64,000 nt of DNA from positions 2,177,858-2,241,857 of the forward strand of contig NZ_AP014568.1 of the NCBI RefSeq assembly GCF_000828895.1. The letters run 5' to 3'. Origin of the DNA: Serpentinimonas raichei (GTDB taxonomy: Bacteria > Pseudomonadota > Gammaproteobacteria > Burkholderiales > Burkholderiaceae_C). The position numbers and the translations under genes were made by a program. This document shows, one piece after another, positions 40,948 through 48,910 of the stretch. The notes below the pieces were generated by a model, which saw only the letters and a list, made by a program, of their open reading frames with translations, did not search any database and was not told the origin of the DNA. Position 1 is the stretch's first letter; every line of letters starts with the position of its first letter.

Positions 40948-41747
40948 AGCCCCCTACCGACCCCGTTTTGCCTGCCAGCGCCCTGCTGCTGGCCGCTGGC
41001 CGCGGCGAGCGCATGCGCCCGCTCACCGACCGCACCCCCAAACCGCTGCTGGCGCTGCACGGCCAGCCGCTGATCGCTTGGCACCTGGACGCACTGGCGC
41101 GCGCCGGCGTGCGCCACGCACTCATCAACACCGCCTGGCTGGGCGAGCAGTTGCCCGAGCGCCTGGGGTCGAGCTGGCCGGTGGATGCCGCCAGCGCCTC
41201 TGCCACGCCCTTGGCCCTGAGCTACTCGCACGAAGGGCGCGACTTTGGCGGCGCACTCGAAACCGCTGGCGGCATTGCGCGCGCCCTGCCCGCGCTGGCC
41301 GAGTGCTTTTGGGCTGTGGCTGCCGACGCCTATGTGCCCGGCTTCGCCTTCGACCCCGCCGCCTTGCAGCGCTTTGCCGCCAGCGGCCTGCTGGCGCACC
41401 TGTGGCTGGTGCCGAACCCGGCGCAGCACCCGGGCGGTGATTTCGGCCTAGACCTCAACCCCGGCCCCAGCCACCAAGGCTGCACACTGGCGCTCAACCT
41501 GCCCCCCACCCACCCCGGACCGCGTTACACCTTCAGCGGCTTGGCGCTGTACCGGCGCGAGTTGTTTGCCCCGCCCTGGCTGGACATTGCCCCCGGCAAC
41601 CCACAGGGCATCCGCGCCGCGCTGGCGCCGCTGCTGCGCCACGCGATGGACAATCAAATGGTAAGCGCCGAGCTCTACCCCGGCCCTTGGGCCGACGTCG
41701 GCACCCCGGAGCGCTTGGCTGCGCTCGAAGCACGAATCCCCCTATGA
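40944..41747 (+). CDS. murU: MurU-like nucleotidyltransferase
   Basis: 267 residues. The NTP-transferase signature is ALLLAAGRGERMRPLTDRTP (13-32), with KPLL continuing it; then LINTAWLGEQL, ETAGGI and a C-terminal PWADVGTPERL. It resembles MurNAc-1-phosphate uridylyltransferase of the cell-wall recycling bypass known in Pseudomonas, although other sugar nucleotidylyltransferases are close. A neighbouring anomeric kinase AmgK would settle it; none is in the window. ATGA overlaps at both ends. Confidence 0.75.
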   Translation: MKPPTDPVLPASALLLAAGRGERMRPLTDRTPKPLLALHGQPLIAWHLDALARAGVRHALINTAWLGEQLPERLGSSWPVDAASASATPLALSYSHEGRDFGGALETAGGIARALPALAECFWAVAADAYVPGFAFDPAALQRFAASGLLAHLWLVPNPAQHPGGDFGLDLNPGPSHQGCTLALNLPPTHPGPRYTFSGLALYRRELFAPPWLDIAPGNPQGIRAALAPLLRHAMDNQMVSAELYPGPWADVGTPERLAALEARIPL

Positions 41748-43195
41748 ACGCCCCAGACCCCATTGCCGCCTCTGCCCCTGTCGCCCCCACCCCGGCCTGC
41801 GCCCCCATGGCCCACGCCGAGGTCTATGCCGCGCGCCGCGCCCGGCTGGCGGCGCAACTGGGCCCGGGCGGCATCGCCCTTGTTCCCACCGCGCCCGAGC
41901 GCAAGCGCAACCGCGACAACGAATACCCGTACCGCTTCGACAGCTACTTCTACTACCTCACCGGCTTCACCGAACCCAATGCCTGGCTGCTGCTCGACGA
42001 TCAGGGCCACAGCACCCTGTTTTGCCAGCCCAAAGACTTGCAACGCGAAATCTGGGACGGCATCCGCCTCGGCCCCGCAGCGGCCCCGAGCGCGCTCGGC
42101 GTCACGGCCGCCTACCCGATCGAGGAGCTGGACGCCCGCCTGCCCGCGCTGCTGGAAAACCGCGCCAGCCTGAGCTACCCCTTCGCCATCCACGCCGGAC
42201 TGGAGGGCCGCATCGACGGCTGGCTGCAAAAGGTGCGCGCCCGCACCCGCTACGGTGCCCTGTGCCCCGACACCCAGCGCGACCTGTGCGCCCTGCTCGA
42301 CGACATGCGCCTGTTCAAAGACGCGCACGAGCTGGGCCTGATGCGCCGCGCCGCGCAGATCAGCGCCGGGGCGCATGTGCGCGCCATGCAGCGCTGCGCC
42401 CACTGGTTGCGCGGCGGGCGCGAGCTGCGCGAGTACCACCTAGAGGCCGAGCTGCTGCACGAGTTTCGCCGCCACGGCGCCCAAAGCCCGGCCTACGGCA
42501 GCATCGTTGCCGCCGGCTCCAACGCCTGCGTGCTGCACTACCGCGCCGACGCCGCCCCGGTGCGCAGCGGCGAGCTGGTGCTGATCGACGCCGGCTGCGA
42601 GCTCGACGGCTACGCCAGCGACATCACCCGCACCTTCCCCGCCAACGGCCGCTTCAGCGGGCCGCAGCGCGACGCCTACCAACTGGTGCTGGCGGCGCAA
42701 CAGGCCGCCGTGGCCGCCACCCGGCCCGGCCAGCGCTTCACCGACCCGCACCAAGCCAGCGTGCGCGTGCTGGCGCAAGGCATGCTCGATTTGGGCCTGC
42801 TCGATGCCGCCAAAGTGGGTACGCTCGACGACGTGATCGAGCAGCGCCACTACTTTCGCTTCTACATGCACCGCACCGGCCACTGGCTCGGGCTCGACGT
42901 GCACGACGTGGGCCGCTATGTGGAACCGAGCGAAATCGGGCAGGCCAGCGAGCGCACCGACCCGCTCAGCGGCGAAACCATCAAAGACCGGCCCAGCCGC
43001 ATCCTGCGCCCCGGCATGGTGCTCACGCTGGAGCCGGGCCTGTACGTGCGCCCCGCCGACGACGTGCCCGAGGCATTCTGGAACCTCGGCATCCGCATCG
43101 AAGACGACGCTGTGCTCACCCCCGAAGGCTGCGAACTGATCTCGCGCGCGGTGCCCGTAGAGCCCGATGAAATCGAGGCGCTGATGCGCGGTTGA
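41744..43195 (+). CDS. pepP: Xaa-Pro aminopeptidase
   Basis: 483 residues from the ATG overlapping the murU stop. The N-terminal creatinase-like domain has NRDNEYPYRFDSYFYYLTGF. The pita-bread domain carries all metal ligands: DAGCELDGYASDITRTFP (two Asp), HRTGHWLGLDVHD (His), LTLEPGLYV (Glu) and RIEDDAVLT (Glu). Cytosolic Mn-dependent aminopeptidase that removes residues N-terminal to proline. Confidence 0.95.
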   Translation: MNAPDPIAASAPVAPTPACAPMAHAEVYAARRARLAAQLGPGGIALVPTAPERKRNRDNEYPYRFDSYFYYLTGFTEPNAWLLLDDQGHSTLFCQPKDLQREIWDGIRLGPAAAPSALGVTAAYPIEELDARLPALLENRASLSYPFAIHAGLEGRIDGWLQKVRARTRYGALCPDTQRDLCALLDDMRLFKDAHELGLMRRAAQISAGAHVRAMQRCAHWLRGGRELREYHLEAELLHEFRRHGAQSPAYGSIVAAGSNACVLHYRADAAPVRSGELVLIDAGCELDGYASDITRTFPANGRFSGPQRDAYQLVLAAQQAAVAATRPGQRFTDPHQASVRVLAQGMLDLGLLDAAKVGTLDDVIEQRHYFRFYMHRTGHWLGLDVHDVGRYVEPSEIGQASERTDPLSGETIKDRPSRILRPGMVLTLEPGLYVRPADDVPEAFWNLGIRIEDDAVLTPEGCELISRAVPVEPDEIEALMRG

Positions 43196-43285
43196 GGCGC
43201 GCAGCAGGCGCCGCAGCGCCAGCCCTTGGGCGCAGCCAAGTGCAGCAGCTACACTGGGCACCTCGACCCGCAAAGGCCCCGCTCC

Positions 43286-44239
43286 ATGACCACACCCCGC
43301 CCCACCGAAGCCACCGCGCCCGCCCAAACCGCCGCAGCCGATGCGCCGCCCGATCAATCCGAGCAATCCGCCCTGATCGAATCGGACCCGGCTGAACAAG
43401 CCAAGCCGCCGGCCGCCGCAACCCACCTGAGCCCACAAGAGCTCGACGAGCTCGAAGACATCCTGCTCGGCCTGAGCCAGCGCGGCGTCGAGGCGCCTTC
43501 ATGGGAATTTTTGGAGGGTTTCATGGCCGGGCTGCTGTGCTGCCGCCGCACCATCGAAGCCGAGGAATACTTCGCCGCCGTGTTGGCCGACCCGGACAAC
43601 GGGCGCTTTGGGCCGCATCTGTTCCCAAGCCCGGAGCAGCACCAGCGCTTCATGCAACTGTGGCAGCGCCGCTGGCAGCAGGTGCAAACCGCGCTCGACG
43701 CCCCGGTCGATGCGCTAGACGACGAGCGCGCCTACGCCCCCGAGCTGTTCGATCTGCGCGCCCTGCTGTGGTCGCTCAGCGCAGACGACCGCGCCAAGAT
43801 GCTGGCCGAAATGGCTGCCGAAGCGGCGGCCGAAGAGGGCGTCGATGCCGACGGCATGCCACACGTGCCCGCCTTCGCCCAGTTGTGGGCCATCGGCTTC
43901 ATGGCCGTGGTTGAGACCTGGCCCGAAGAATGGCAGCCGCCGCGCGACCGCGAACTCGCCCAGTGGCTGGAGGAAGCGCTGGACAGCATCGAAGCCCTCA
44001 CCGACGACGACCTCGATCCGCCCAGCCTGAGCACCCAGTCCGACGACGACGCGCCCAGCGTCAGCCCACAGCGCTTGGACGCCTACGGCGAAGCGCTGTG
44101 GGCCGCCTACGACCTGCGCGAAATCGCGCGCACGCTAGGCCCGCGCGTGCCGCCGTTGCGCAAAGCCGAACAACCCGGCCGCAACGACCCCTGCCACTGC
44201 GGCAGCGGCAAAAAATTCAAGAAGTGCCACGGGGCCTGA
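43286..44239 (+). CDS. YecA/UPF0149 family protein with SEC-C zinc motif
   Basis: 317 residues from the ATG at 43286. A low-complexity start is followed by the YecA-type helical domain (LDELEDILLGLSQRGVEAPS, LEGFMAGLLCCRRTI), an acidic region, and the C-terminal SEC-C motif GRNDPCHCGSGKKFKKCHG that binds zinc and, in SecA and YecA, contacts the ribosome. Exact role unknown. Last gene of the birA unit. Confidence 0.85.
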   Translation: MTTPRPTEATAPAQTAAADAPPDQSEQSALIESDPAEQAKPPAAATHLSPQELDELEDILLGLSQRGVEAPSWEFLEGFMAGLLCCRRTIEAEEYFAAVLADPDNGRFGPHLFPSPEQHQRFMQLWQRRWQQVQTALDAPVDALDDERAYAPELFDLRALLWSLSADDRAKMLAEMAAEAAAEEGVDADGMPHVPAFAQLWAIGFMAVVETWPEEWQPPRDRELAQWLEEALDSIEALTDDDLDPPSLSTQSDDDAPSVSPQRLDAYGEALWAAYDLREIARTLGPRVPPLRKAEQPGRNDPCHCGSGKKFKKCHGA

Positions 44240-44270
44240 GCCAGCCAGCAGTGCCCGGCGAGTACCCGTA

Positions 44271-44362
44271 GGCGGGGCGCTGTGGCCGGCGGGTGTGGGC
44301 CGATTTCTGGCCGCGCCAGCGGACGGCATGAGGCCCGCGCCCGCCGGCCGCAGAGCCCCGCC
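44271..44362 (+). repeat. Conserved-core hairpin, copy 3
   Basis: 31-nt arms (44271-44301 and 44332-44362) pair at 27 positions by Watson-Crick. Of the remaining four, three become U.G wobbles if the plus strand is transcribed and one is G.A. The enclosed core begins GGCCGATTTCTGGCCGC and ends GCGGACGGCATGAGGCC, with one extra C in the middle relative to copies 1 and 2. Arms are unrelated in sequence to those of copies 1 and 2. It fills the 134-bp gap between convergent yecA-like and pncC genes. No T-run follows. Confidence 0.8.
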
Positions 44363-44373
44363 GCAGCCGCAGC

Positions 44374-44877
44374 TCAAGCATCCCCAGGCAACAACTGCCG
44401 CAACAGCCCCTGCAACGCGTGCCGCACCGCCGCCTCCCGCACGGCGTCGCGATCGCCCTCGAAGCGCTGCGTCTGGCTCGTCACCCCGGCCGGCGTGGCC
44501 CAGCCAAAGCACACCGTGCCCACCGGCTTGCTGGCGCTGCCGCCCAGCGGCCCGGCCACGCCGCTCACCGCCACGCTCACCTGCGCCAGCGAGTGCCACA
44601 GCGCCCCCTCGGCCAAGGCGCGCACCACCGGTTCGCTCACGGCCCCGTGCTGCGCGATCAAGGCCCCGCTCACCCCCAGATGCGCGCTCTTGGCCGCATT
44701 CGAATAGCAGACGAAGCCGCATTCAAACCACTCACTTGAACCGCTCAGGCCGGTGCAGGTGGCGGCGATCAGGCCGCCGGTGCAGCTCTCGGCGCTGGCC
44801 ATGCGCCAGCTGCGCGCGCGCAGCGCAGCCGCCAGTTGCTGGCACAGATCGAGCAGTTGCGGCTCCAGCGTGTTCAT
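44374..44877 (-). CDS. pncC: Nicotinamide-nucleotide amidohydrolase (CinA C-terminal type)
   Basis: 167 residues. Begins MNTLEPQLLDLCQQLAAAL and has the family signature AESCTGGLIAATCTGLSGSS, the VSEPVVRALAEGA segment and VSGVAGPLGGSASKPVGTV. Deamidates NMN to nicotinate mononucleotide in NAD recycling. The stand-alone PncC form, without the N-terminal CinA domain. Downstream of pgpA by 17 bp. Confidence 0.93.
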   Translation of the reverse strand: MNTLEPQLLDLCQQLAAALRARSWRMASAESCTGGLIAATCTGLSGSSEWFECGFVCYSNAAKSAHLGVSGALIAQHGAVSEPVVRALAEGALWHSLAQVSVAVSGVAGPLGGSASKPVGTVCFGWATPAGVTSQTQRFEGDRDAVREAAVRHALQGLLRQLLPGDA

Positions 44878-44894
44878 GTGCTGCCACTCACAAA

Positions 44895-45443
44895 TCAGAA
44901 CAAAAACCGCCACAAGGCAAACAGCAACAGCACACAAAAAGCCGCCACCAGATCGTCGAACATCACCCCCCAAGCCCCGCGCCAGCCCTGGCCCTTGAAC
45001 ACGCGGTCGGCCCATGCCACCGGCCCGGGCTTGGCGGCGTCAAAGTAGCGAAACAGCGCAAACGCCAGCAACTGCCCCAACCAGCCCGCCGGGGCGATCA
45101 GCCACAGCACCAGCCAGAAGGCGACGATCTCGTCGATCACGATGAAGCCCGGGTCGCTGGCGCCGCTGTGGCGCAGCGTGATCGCCGTGGCCCACCAGCC
45201 AAGCAACAGCGTGACGGCAATGATCAGCCCCCACACCCAAGCGGAGGGCTGCCACAACAGGCTGACCCACACAAACACCGCCCAAGCCCACAAGGTGCCG
45301 ATGGTGCCGGGCGCGCGCGGGCTCAGGCCGGCCCCAAAACCCAGCGCCAGCGTGTGCGCCGGATGCGCCAGCAGGAAGCGCAGCCCCGGTTGGCGCGCGG
45401 CTTTGGGTGCCGAGGCCGAGGCCGATGTCGATTCCGGGCTCAC
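44895..45443 (-). CDS. pgpA: Phosphatidylglycerophosphatase A
   Basis: 182 residues. LSPRAPGTIGTLWA and DPGFIVIDEIVAFWLVLW are the PgpA signatures, followed by FRYFDAAKPGPVAWADRVFK and WGVMFDDLVAAF. Four membrane segments. Removes phosphate from phosphatidylglycerophosphate to give phosphatidylglycerol. The first 18 residues are a Ser/Ala-rich tail. The start overlaps the NUDIX gene stop by four bases. Confidence 0.95.
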   Translation of the reverse strand: MSPESTSASASAPKAARQPGLRFLLAHPAHTLALGFGAGLSPRAPGTIGTLWAWAVFVWVSLLWQPSAWVWGLIIAVTLLLGWWATAITLRHSGASDPGFIVIDEIVAFWLVLWLIAPAGWLGQLLAFALFRYFDAAKPGPVAWADRVFKGQGWRGAWGVMFDDLVAAFCVLLLFALWRFLF

Positions 45444-46360
45444 GCAAACCAGCCCTCAAAGCCCCCCACCGGCTCGAAGCGGCGGCCCACCACGCGCAGC
45501 CGCGTCGGGCCGGGCAGCAGGCGCTCGGGCTGTGCGTGACAGGGGTCACCGGGGTAGCACAGGCCGCGCAGCGCGCCTTCGGCAAAGGGCATGGGCTCGA
45601 TGCACGGGGCGCGCCGCCCCAGTGCCTGCTGCCACGCTGACGCCGCGCTCTCAAAACGCGCCAGCTCGGCCAGCGCCATCAGTTGCGGCGCGATCAGCTC
45701 CAGCTCCTGCGCCCAGTGGCGCTGCAGGGCCGCGCGCGGGCTCAACCAGAGCGCCTCCACCGCCTCGCGCTGGTCCGGCACGGCCTGCTGCCCTGGTGGC
45801 AGCAGGGCCAGAAAAAAACGGGTGTCAAAGCGCGCCGTCCCCACCACCGGGTTGCGTGGCGTGATCCAGCGCGACCACGGGCGCAAGGCCGCCGTCTGCG
45901 CCCGCACCCCGTGCTGGCGCAGCGCCTCGGGCCACACCTGGCCTTGCTGCAGGCTGTGGTGCAAAGCGGCCGCTGCCCCCCCCGCAGGTGCCGCCAGCAG
46001 CACCCCGGCTTCCTCGTACAGCTCGCGCAAAGCCGCTAGGTGCAGCCCGCGCGCCTGCTCCGGCGGGGTGCTGGGTTCGTTGAGGCGCAGCGCAAAATCG
46101 AGCTCGGGCTGGTCCAGCGCCGGGGCCCAGGCGGGGTCGCAATCGGCCGCATCGAGCTTGCCGCCCGGAAACACATAGACCCCGCCCAGCACCTCGGTGC
46201 CAGGATGGCGGCGCAACAGCAGCACCTCCAGCCCAGCGCTGCCGTCGCGCAGCAGCAGCACCGAGGCCGAGGCACGCGGCGGCCGCTCGGCCTCACCTCT
46301 GGCGCCAGTGGGGCGGGTTGCGCTCGGTTCGGTCTTGGGGGGATTGGCTGGCTGATTCAT
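45440..46360 (-). CDS. NUDIX hydrolase, NUDT19/CoA-pyrophosphatase-like
   Basis: 306 residues. The Nudix helix is LAALRELYEEAGVLL, and GGVYVFPGGKLDAADCD precedes it by about 45 residues, more than in standard NUDIX proteins. This long insertion and the ARGLHLAALRELYEEAG pattern resemble the NUDT7/NUDT19 group, which hydrolyse CoA derivatives. The C-terminal half carries LLPGPTRLRVVGRRFEPV. Substrate not established. In the apaG-thiL-NUDIX-pgpA-pncC unit. Confidence 0.82.
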   Translation of the reverse strand: MNQPANPPKTEPSATRPTGARGEAERPPRASASVLLLRDGSAGLEVLLLRRHPGTEVLGGVYVFPGGKLDAADCDPAWAPALDQPELDFALRLNEPSTPPEQARGLHLAALRELYEEAGVLLAAPAGGAAAALHHSLQQGQVWPEALRQHGVRAQTAALRPWSRWITPRNPVVGTARFDTRFFLALLPPGQQAVPDQREAVEALWLSPRAALQRHWAQELELIAPQLMALAELARFESAASAWQQALGRRAPCIEPMPFAEGALRGLCYPGDPCHAQPERLLPGPTRLRVVGRRFEPVGGFEGWFA

Positions 46361-46440
46361 GGCGCGATTGTGGCACCGTCAGCGGCAAAGGAGACTCTGG
46401 GCTGGATGCCTACGCTGTGGCTCACCCTGTGCGGCCAGTC

Positions 46441-47460
46441 TCATGCAAAGTGATCAAAGCCCGCCAGCTCCACCCCTGGCGGCAGGGTGTAGGGCCGCCC
46501 CTGGGCATCCACCAGGCGGCACGGCGGCCCCGCATCGGCCATGGCCACGATGCGCCCGATGCGGCTCAAAGCCACCCCCGCCTCCTGCCCGGCGCGCTCG
46601 ACGGCAGCCCGTGCCGCCACCGGGGCCGTGAACAAGAGCTCGTAGTCGTCGCCGCCGGCCAGCAGACAGGTGAGCGCCAGCGCAGGCTCCAGCAGCGCCA
46701 GCGCGCGCAGCTCTGGCCCCACGGCGGCGCTGGCCAGCAGAGCCGGCACATCCATCTGTGCCGCCACGCCCGAGGCGCGCAGCACATGCCCAAGGTCGGC
46801 CAGCAGGCCGTCGCTCAAGTCGATCGCCGCATGCGCCTGCCCGCGCAAAGCCAGCCCGAGCGCCACCCGAGGTTGGGGCCACTCCAGCCGCTGGCGGCAG
46901 CGCTGCAGCGCCGCGGCGGGCAGCGGCCAGCGCCCGCGCAGAGCCTCCAGCGCCAGCCGCGCCTGGCCCAAGTGGCCGCTCACGTACAGCTCGTCGCCGG
47001 GCTGGGCGGCGCTGCGGCGCAGCGCCTGCTCGGGCGGCAGTTCGCCAAACACCGTCAGGCACAGGTTGAGCGGCCCGGCGCAGGTGTCGCCCCCCACCAG
47101 CGCGCAGCCGTGCGCGTCGGCCAGCTCCAGCAGGCCGGTGGCGAATTCCTGCACCCACGCTTCATCGATCTGCGGCAGCGCCAGCGCCAGCGTAAAGGCC
47201 AGCGGCCGCGCACCCATGGCGGCCAGATCGCTCAGGTTCACCGCCAGCGCCTTGTGGCCGAGCGCGCGCGGCGCCACGTCGGGGAAGAAATGCCGCCCCT
47301 GCACCAGCATGTCGGTCGAAACCGCCAGCACCTGCCCCGGTGCCGGTTGCAGCAGCGCGCAGTCGTCGCCATTGCCTAGGCGCACTCCGGCACGCGCCCC
47401 GGCTTGTGCCAAGGGGTGCTGGAAATATCGCCGAATCAGATCGAATTCGCCCACGGCCAT
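46441..47460 (-). CDS. thiL: Thiamine-monophosphate kinase
   Basis: 339 residues. Begins MAVGEFDLIRRYF and includes VRLGNGDDCALL, STDMLVQGRHF, AVNLSDLAAMGARPL, and AIDLSDGLLADLGHVL, all ThiL/PurM-fold hallmarks. Phosphorylates thiamine phosphate to thiamine diphosphate. It starts 9 bp after the apaG stop. Confidence 0.96.
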   Translation of the reverse strand: MAVGEFDLIRRYFQHPLAQAGARAGVRLGNGDDCALLQPAPGQVLAVSTDMLVQGRHFFPDVAPRALGHKALAVNLSDLAAMGARPLAFTLALALPQIDEAWVQEFATGLLELADAHGCALVGGDTCAGPLNLCLTVFGELPPEQALRRSAAQPGDELYVSGHLGQARLALEALRGRWPLPAAALQRCRQRLEWPQPRVALGLALRGQAHAAIDLSDGLLADLGHVLRASGVAAQMDVPALLASAAVGPELRALALLEPALALTCLLAGGDDYELLFTAPVAARAAVERAGQEAGVALSRIGRIVAMADAGPPCRLVDAQGRPYTLPPGVELAGFDHFA

Positions 47461-47469
47461 ACACCGCGC

Positions 47470-47859
47470 TCAGTGCAGCGAAGAGCGGCCTGCTTCCCCA
47501 TCGGCGCGCAGCACGAAGGCCGCCACCGGGGCCTCGAAGCGCTGCCCATCGACGGCGACGCAGAAAAAATGCCCGCTCATCAGCCCCATCGGGGTGCGCA
47601 GCGGCACGCTGCTGCTGTAGCGAAACGACTGCCCCGGCTGCAACAGGGGTTGGTGCCCGACCACGCCCAGCCCATCGACCTGCTGCGTCTGGCCGCGCGC
47701 GTCTTCGATCTCCCAGTGCCGCGCCACCAGTTGCGCCGCCACCTCGCCGCTGTTGCGGATGGTGATGGTGTAGGCAAACAGGTACAGCGGCGCCTGCGGG
47801 TCGGACTGCTCCGGCACATACTGCGGCTCGGCTTCGCAAGTGAATTGGTAACGTGACAT
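47470..47859 (-). CDS. apaG: ApaG domain protein
   Basis: 129 residues from the ATG at 47859 (another ATG lies three codons upstream). A fibronectin-III-like fold with YLFAYTITIRNSGEVAAQLV, HWEIEDARGQ and the glycine motif GVVGHQPLLQPGQSFRYSS, ending with GHFFCVAVDG. ApaG has been linked to Co2+ resistance and Ap4A levels, mechanism unclear. First gene of its unit, divergent from rpe. Confidence 0.94.
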   Translation of the reverse strand: MSRYQFTCEAEPQYVPEQSDPQAPLYLFAYTITIRNSGEVAAQLVARHWEIEDARGQTQQVDGLGVVGHQPLLQPGQSFRYSSSVPLRTPMGLMSGHFFCVAVDGQRFEAPVAAFVLRADGEAGRSSLH

Positions 47860-47942
47860 GGGCCACATTGTGAAGCACTTGGCGCCGCGCTGCGCACCCT
47901 GTTCGTGGCAACCCTGCCAAGGCTGGGCACACGAGCGCCGAT

Positions 47943-47986
47943 CTGAAGGCAGACTGAAGGAAATCTAAAGGAAATCTCAAGGCTTT
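47943..47986 (+). promoter_or_regulatory. Four tandem 11-bp repeats upstream of rpe
   Basis: Four consecutive units read CTGAAGGCAGA, CTGAAGGAAAT, CTAAAGGAAAT and CTCAAGGCTTT, with the invariant core CTnAAGG at exact 11-bp steps. That spacing puts every core on one DNA face and is the layout of OmpR/PhoB-family binding sites. A weak TACACAAT -10-like box follows at 48012-48019. The repeats would then sit where the -35 is expected. Confidence 0.6.
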
Positions 47987-48086
47987 GGGATCGCCTTTGG
48001 CGTGCCATCGGTACACAATCGCCCCATGCCGCTGTCGCACTGGCAGCCCGCCCTTTGGTTCCACCACCCCTCAGAGCCCCAGCCCC

Positions 48087-48773
48087 ATGCCCCACTACCG
48101 CATTGCCCCCTCCATCCTCTCGGCCGACTTTGCCTGCCTCGGGCAGGAGGTGCGCGAGGTCATCGCCGCCGGTGCCGACTGGATCCACTTCGACGTGATG
48201 GACAACCACTACGTGCCCAACCTCACCTTTGGGCCGATGGTCTGCCAGGCGCTCAAGCCGCACGCCAAAAAACCCGACGGCACGCCGGTGCCGATCGACG
48301 TGCACCTGATGGTGCAGCCGGTCGATGCGCTGGCCGGGGCCTTTATCGACGCCGGGGCCAATCTGGTGAGTTTTCACCCCGAGGCCAGCGCGCACGTGCA
48401 CCGCAGCATCCAGGCCATCAAGGCGCGCGGCTGCCAGGCCGGGCTGGTGTTCAACCCCGCCACCCCGCTCGACGTGCTGGACTGGGTGATCGACGAGCTG
48501 GACCTGATCCTGATCATGAGCGTCAACCCTGGCTTTGGCGGCCAAGGCTTCATCGACTCGGCGCTGCGCAAGGTCGAGCAGGCGCGCAAACGCATCGAAG
48601 CCAGCGGGCGCGACATCCGGCTCGAAGTCGATGGCGGGATCAAGGTCGGCAACATCCGCCGCGTCTCCGCCGCCGGGGCCGACACCTTCGTGGCCGGCAG
48701 CGCGATTTTTGGCCAGCCCAACTACGCCGCCGTGATCGCGCAGATGCGCGCCGAACTGGCGGCCGGGGCTTGA
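48087..48773 (+). CDS. rpe: Ribulose-phosphate 3-epimerase
   Basis: 228 residues. Begins [19 protein letters not shown] and has [39 protein letters not shown] and [11 protein letters not shown], all RPE barrel motifs with both catalytic Asp and the metal-binding His residues. Interconverts ribulose-5-P and xylulose-5-P in the pentose phosphate or Calvin cycle. If the organism fixes CO2, the Calvin role would be important. No cbb genes are in the window. Confidence 0.97.
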   Translation: MPHYRIAPSILSADFACLGQEVREVIAAGADWIHFDVMDNHYVPNLTFGPMVCQALKPHAKKPDGTPVPIDVHLMVQPVDALAGAFIDAGANLVSFHPEASAHVHRSIQAIKARGCQAGLVFNPATPLDVLDWVIDELDLILIMSVNPGFGGQGFIDSALRKVEQARKRIEASGRDIRLEVDGGIKVGNIRRVSAAGADTFVAGSAIFGQPNYAAVIAQMRAELAAGA

Positions 48774-48849
48774 ACCGAGCGCATGCAGCGCGGTACCGGC
48801 GCAACGCACCACCCTTAAGGGTAAACCCCGTCATAACTGATAACCGCGC

Positions 48850-48878
48850 TTGGCGCAACGCGACTATGATTAAATAAT
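48850..48878 (+). promoter_or_regulatory. Predicted sigma70 promoter of the chemoreceptor gene
   Basis: TTGGCG and AATAAT are spaced by 17 bp in the only AT-rich part of the 137-bp gap, 33 bp before the ATG. No FliA (sigma28) match was found. Confidence 0.5.
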
Positions 48879-48910
48879 ATCTTTTATCGTCCCACTTGGG
48901 CGCCTGCCTC

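Noticed and set aside
44240..44373. Integron attC site at the third hairpin
   Set aside because: No attC-type GTTRRRY/RYYYAAC core sites and no cassette arrangement or integrase are visible.
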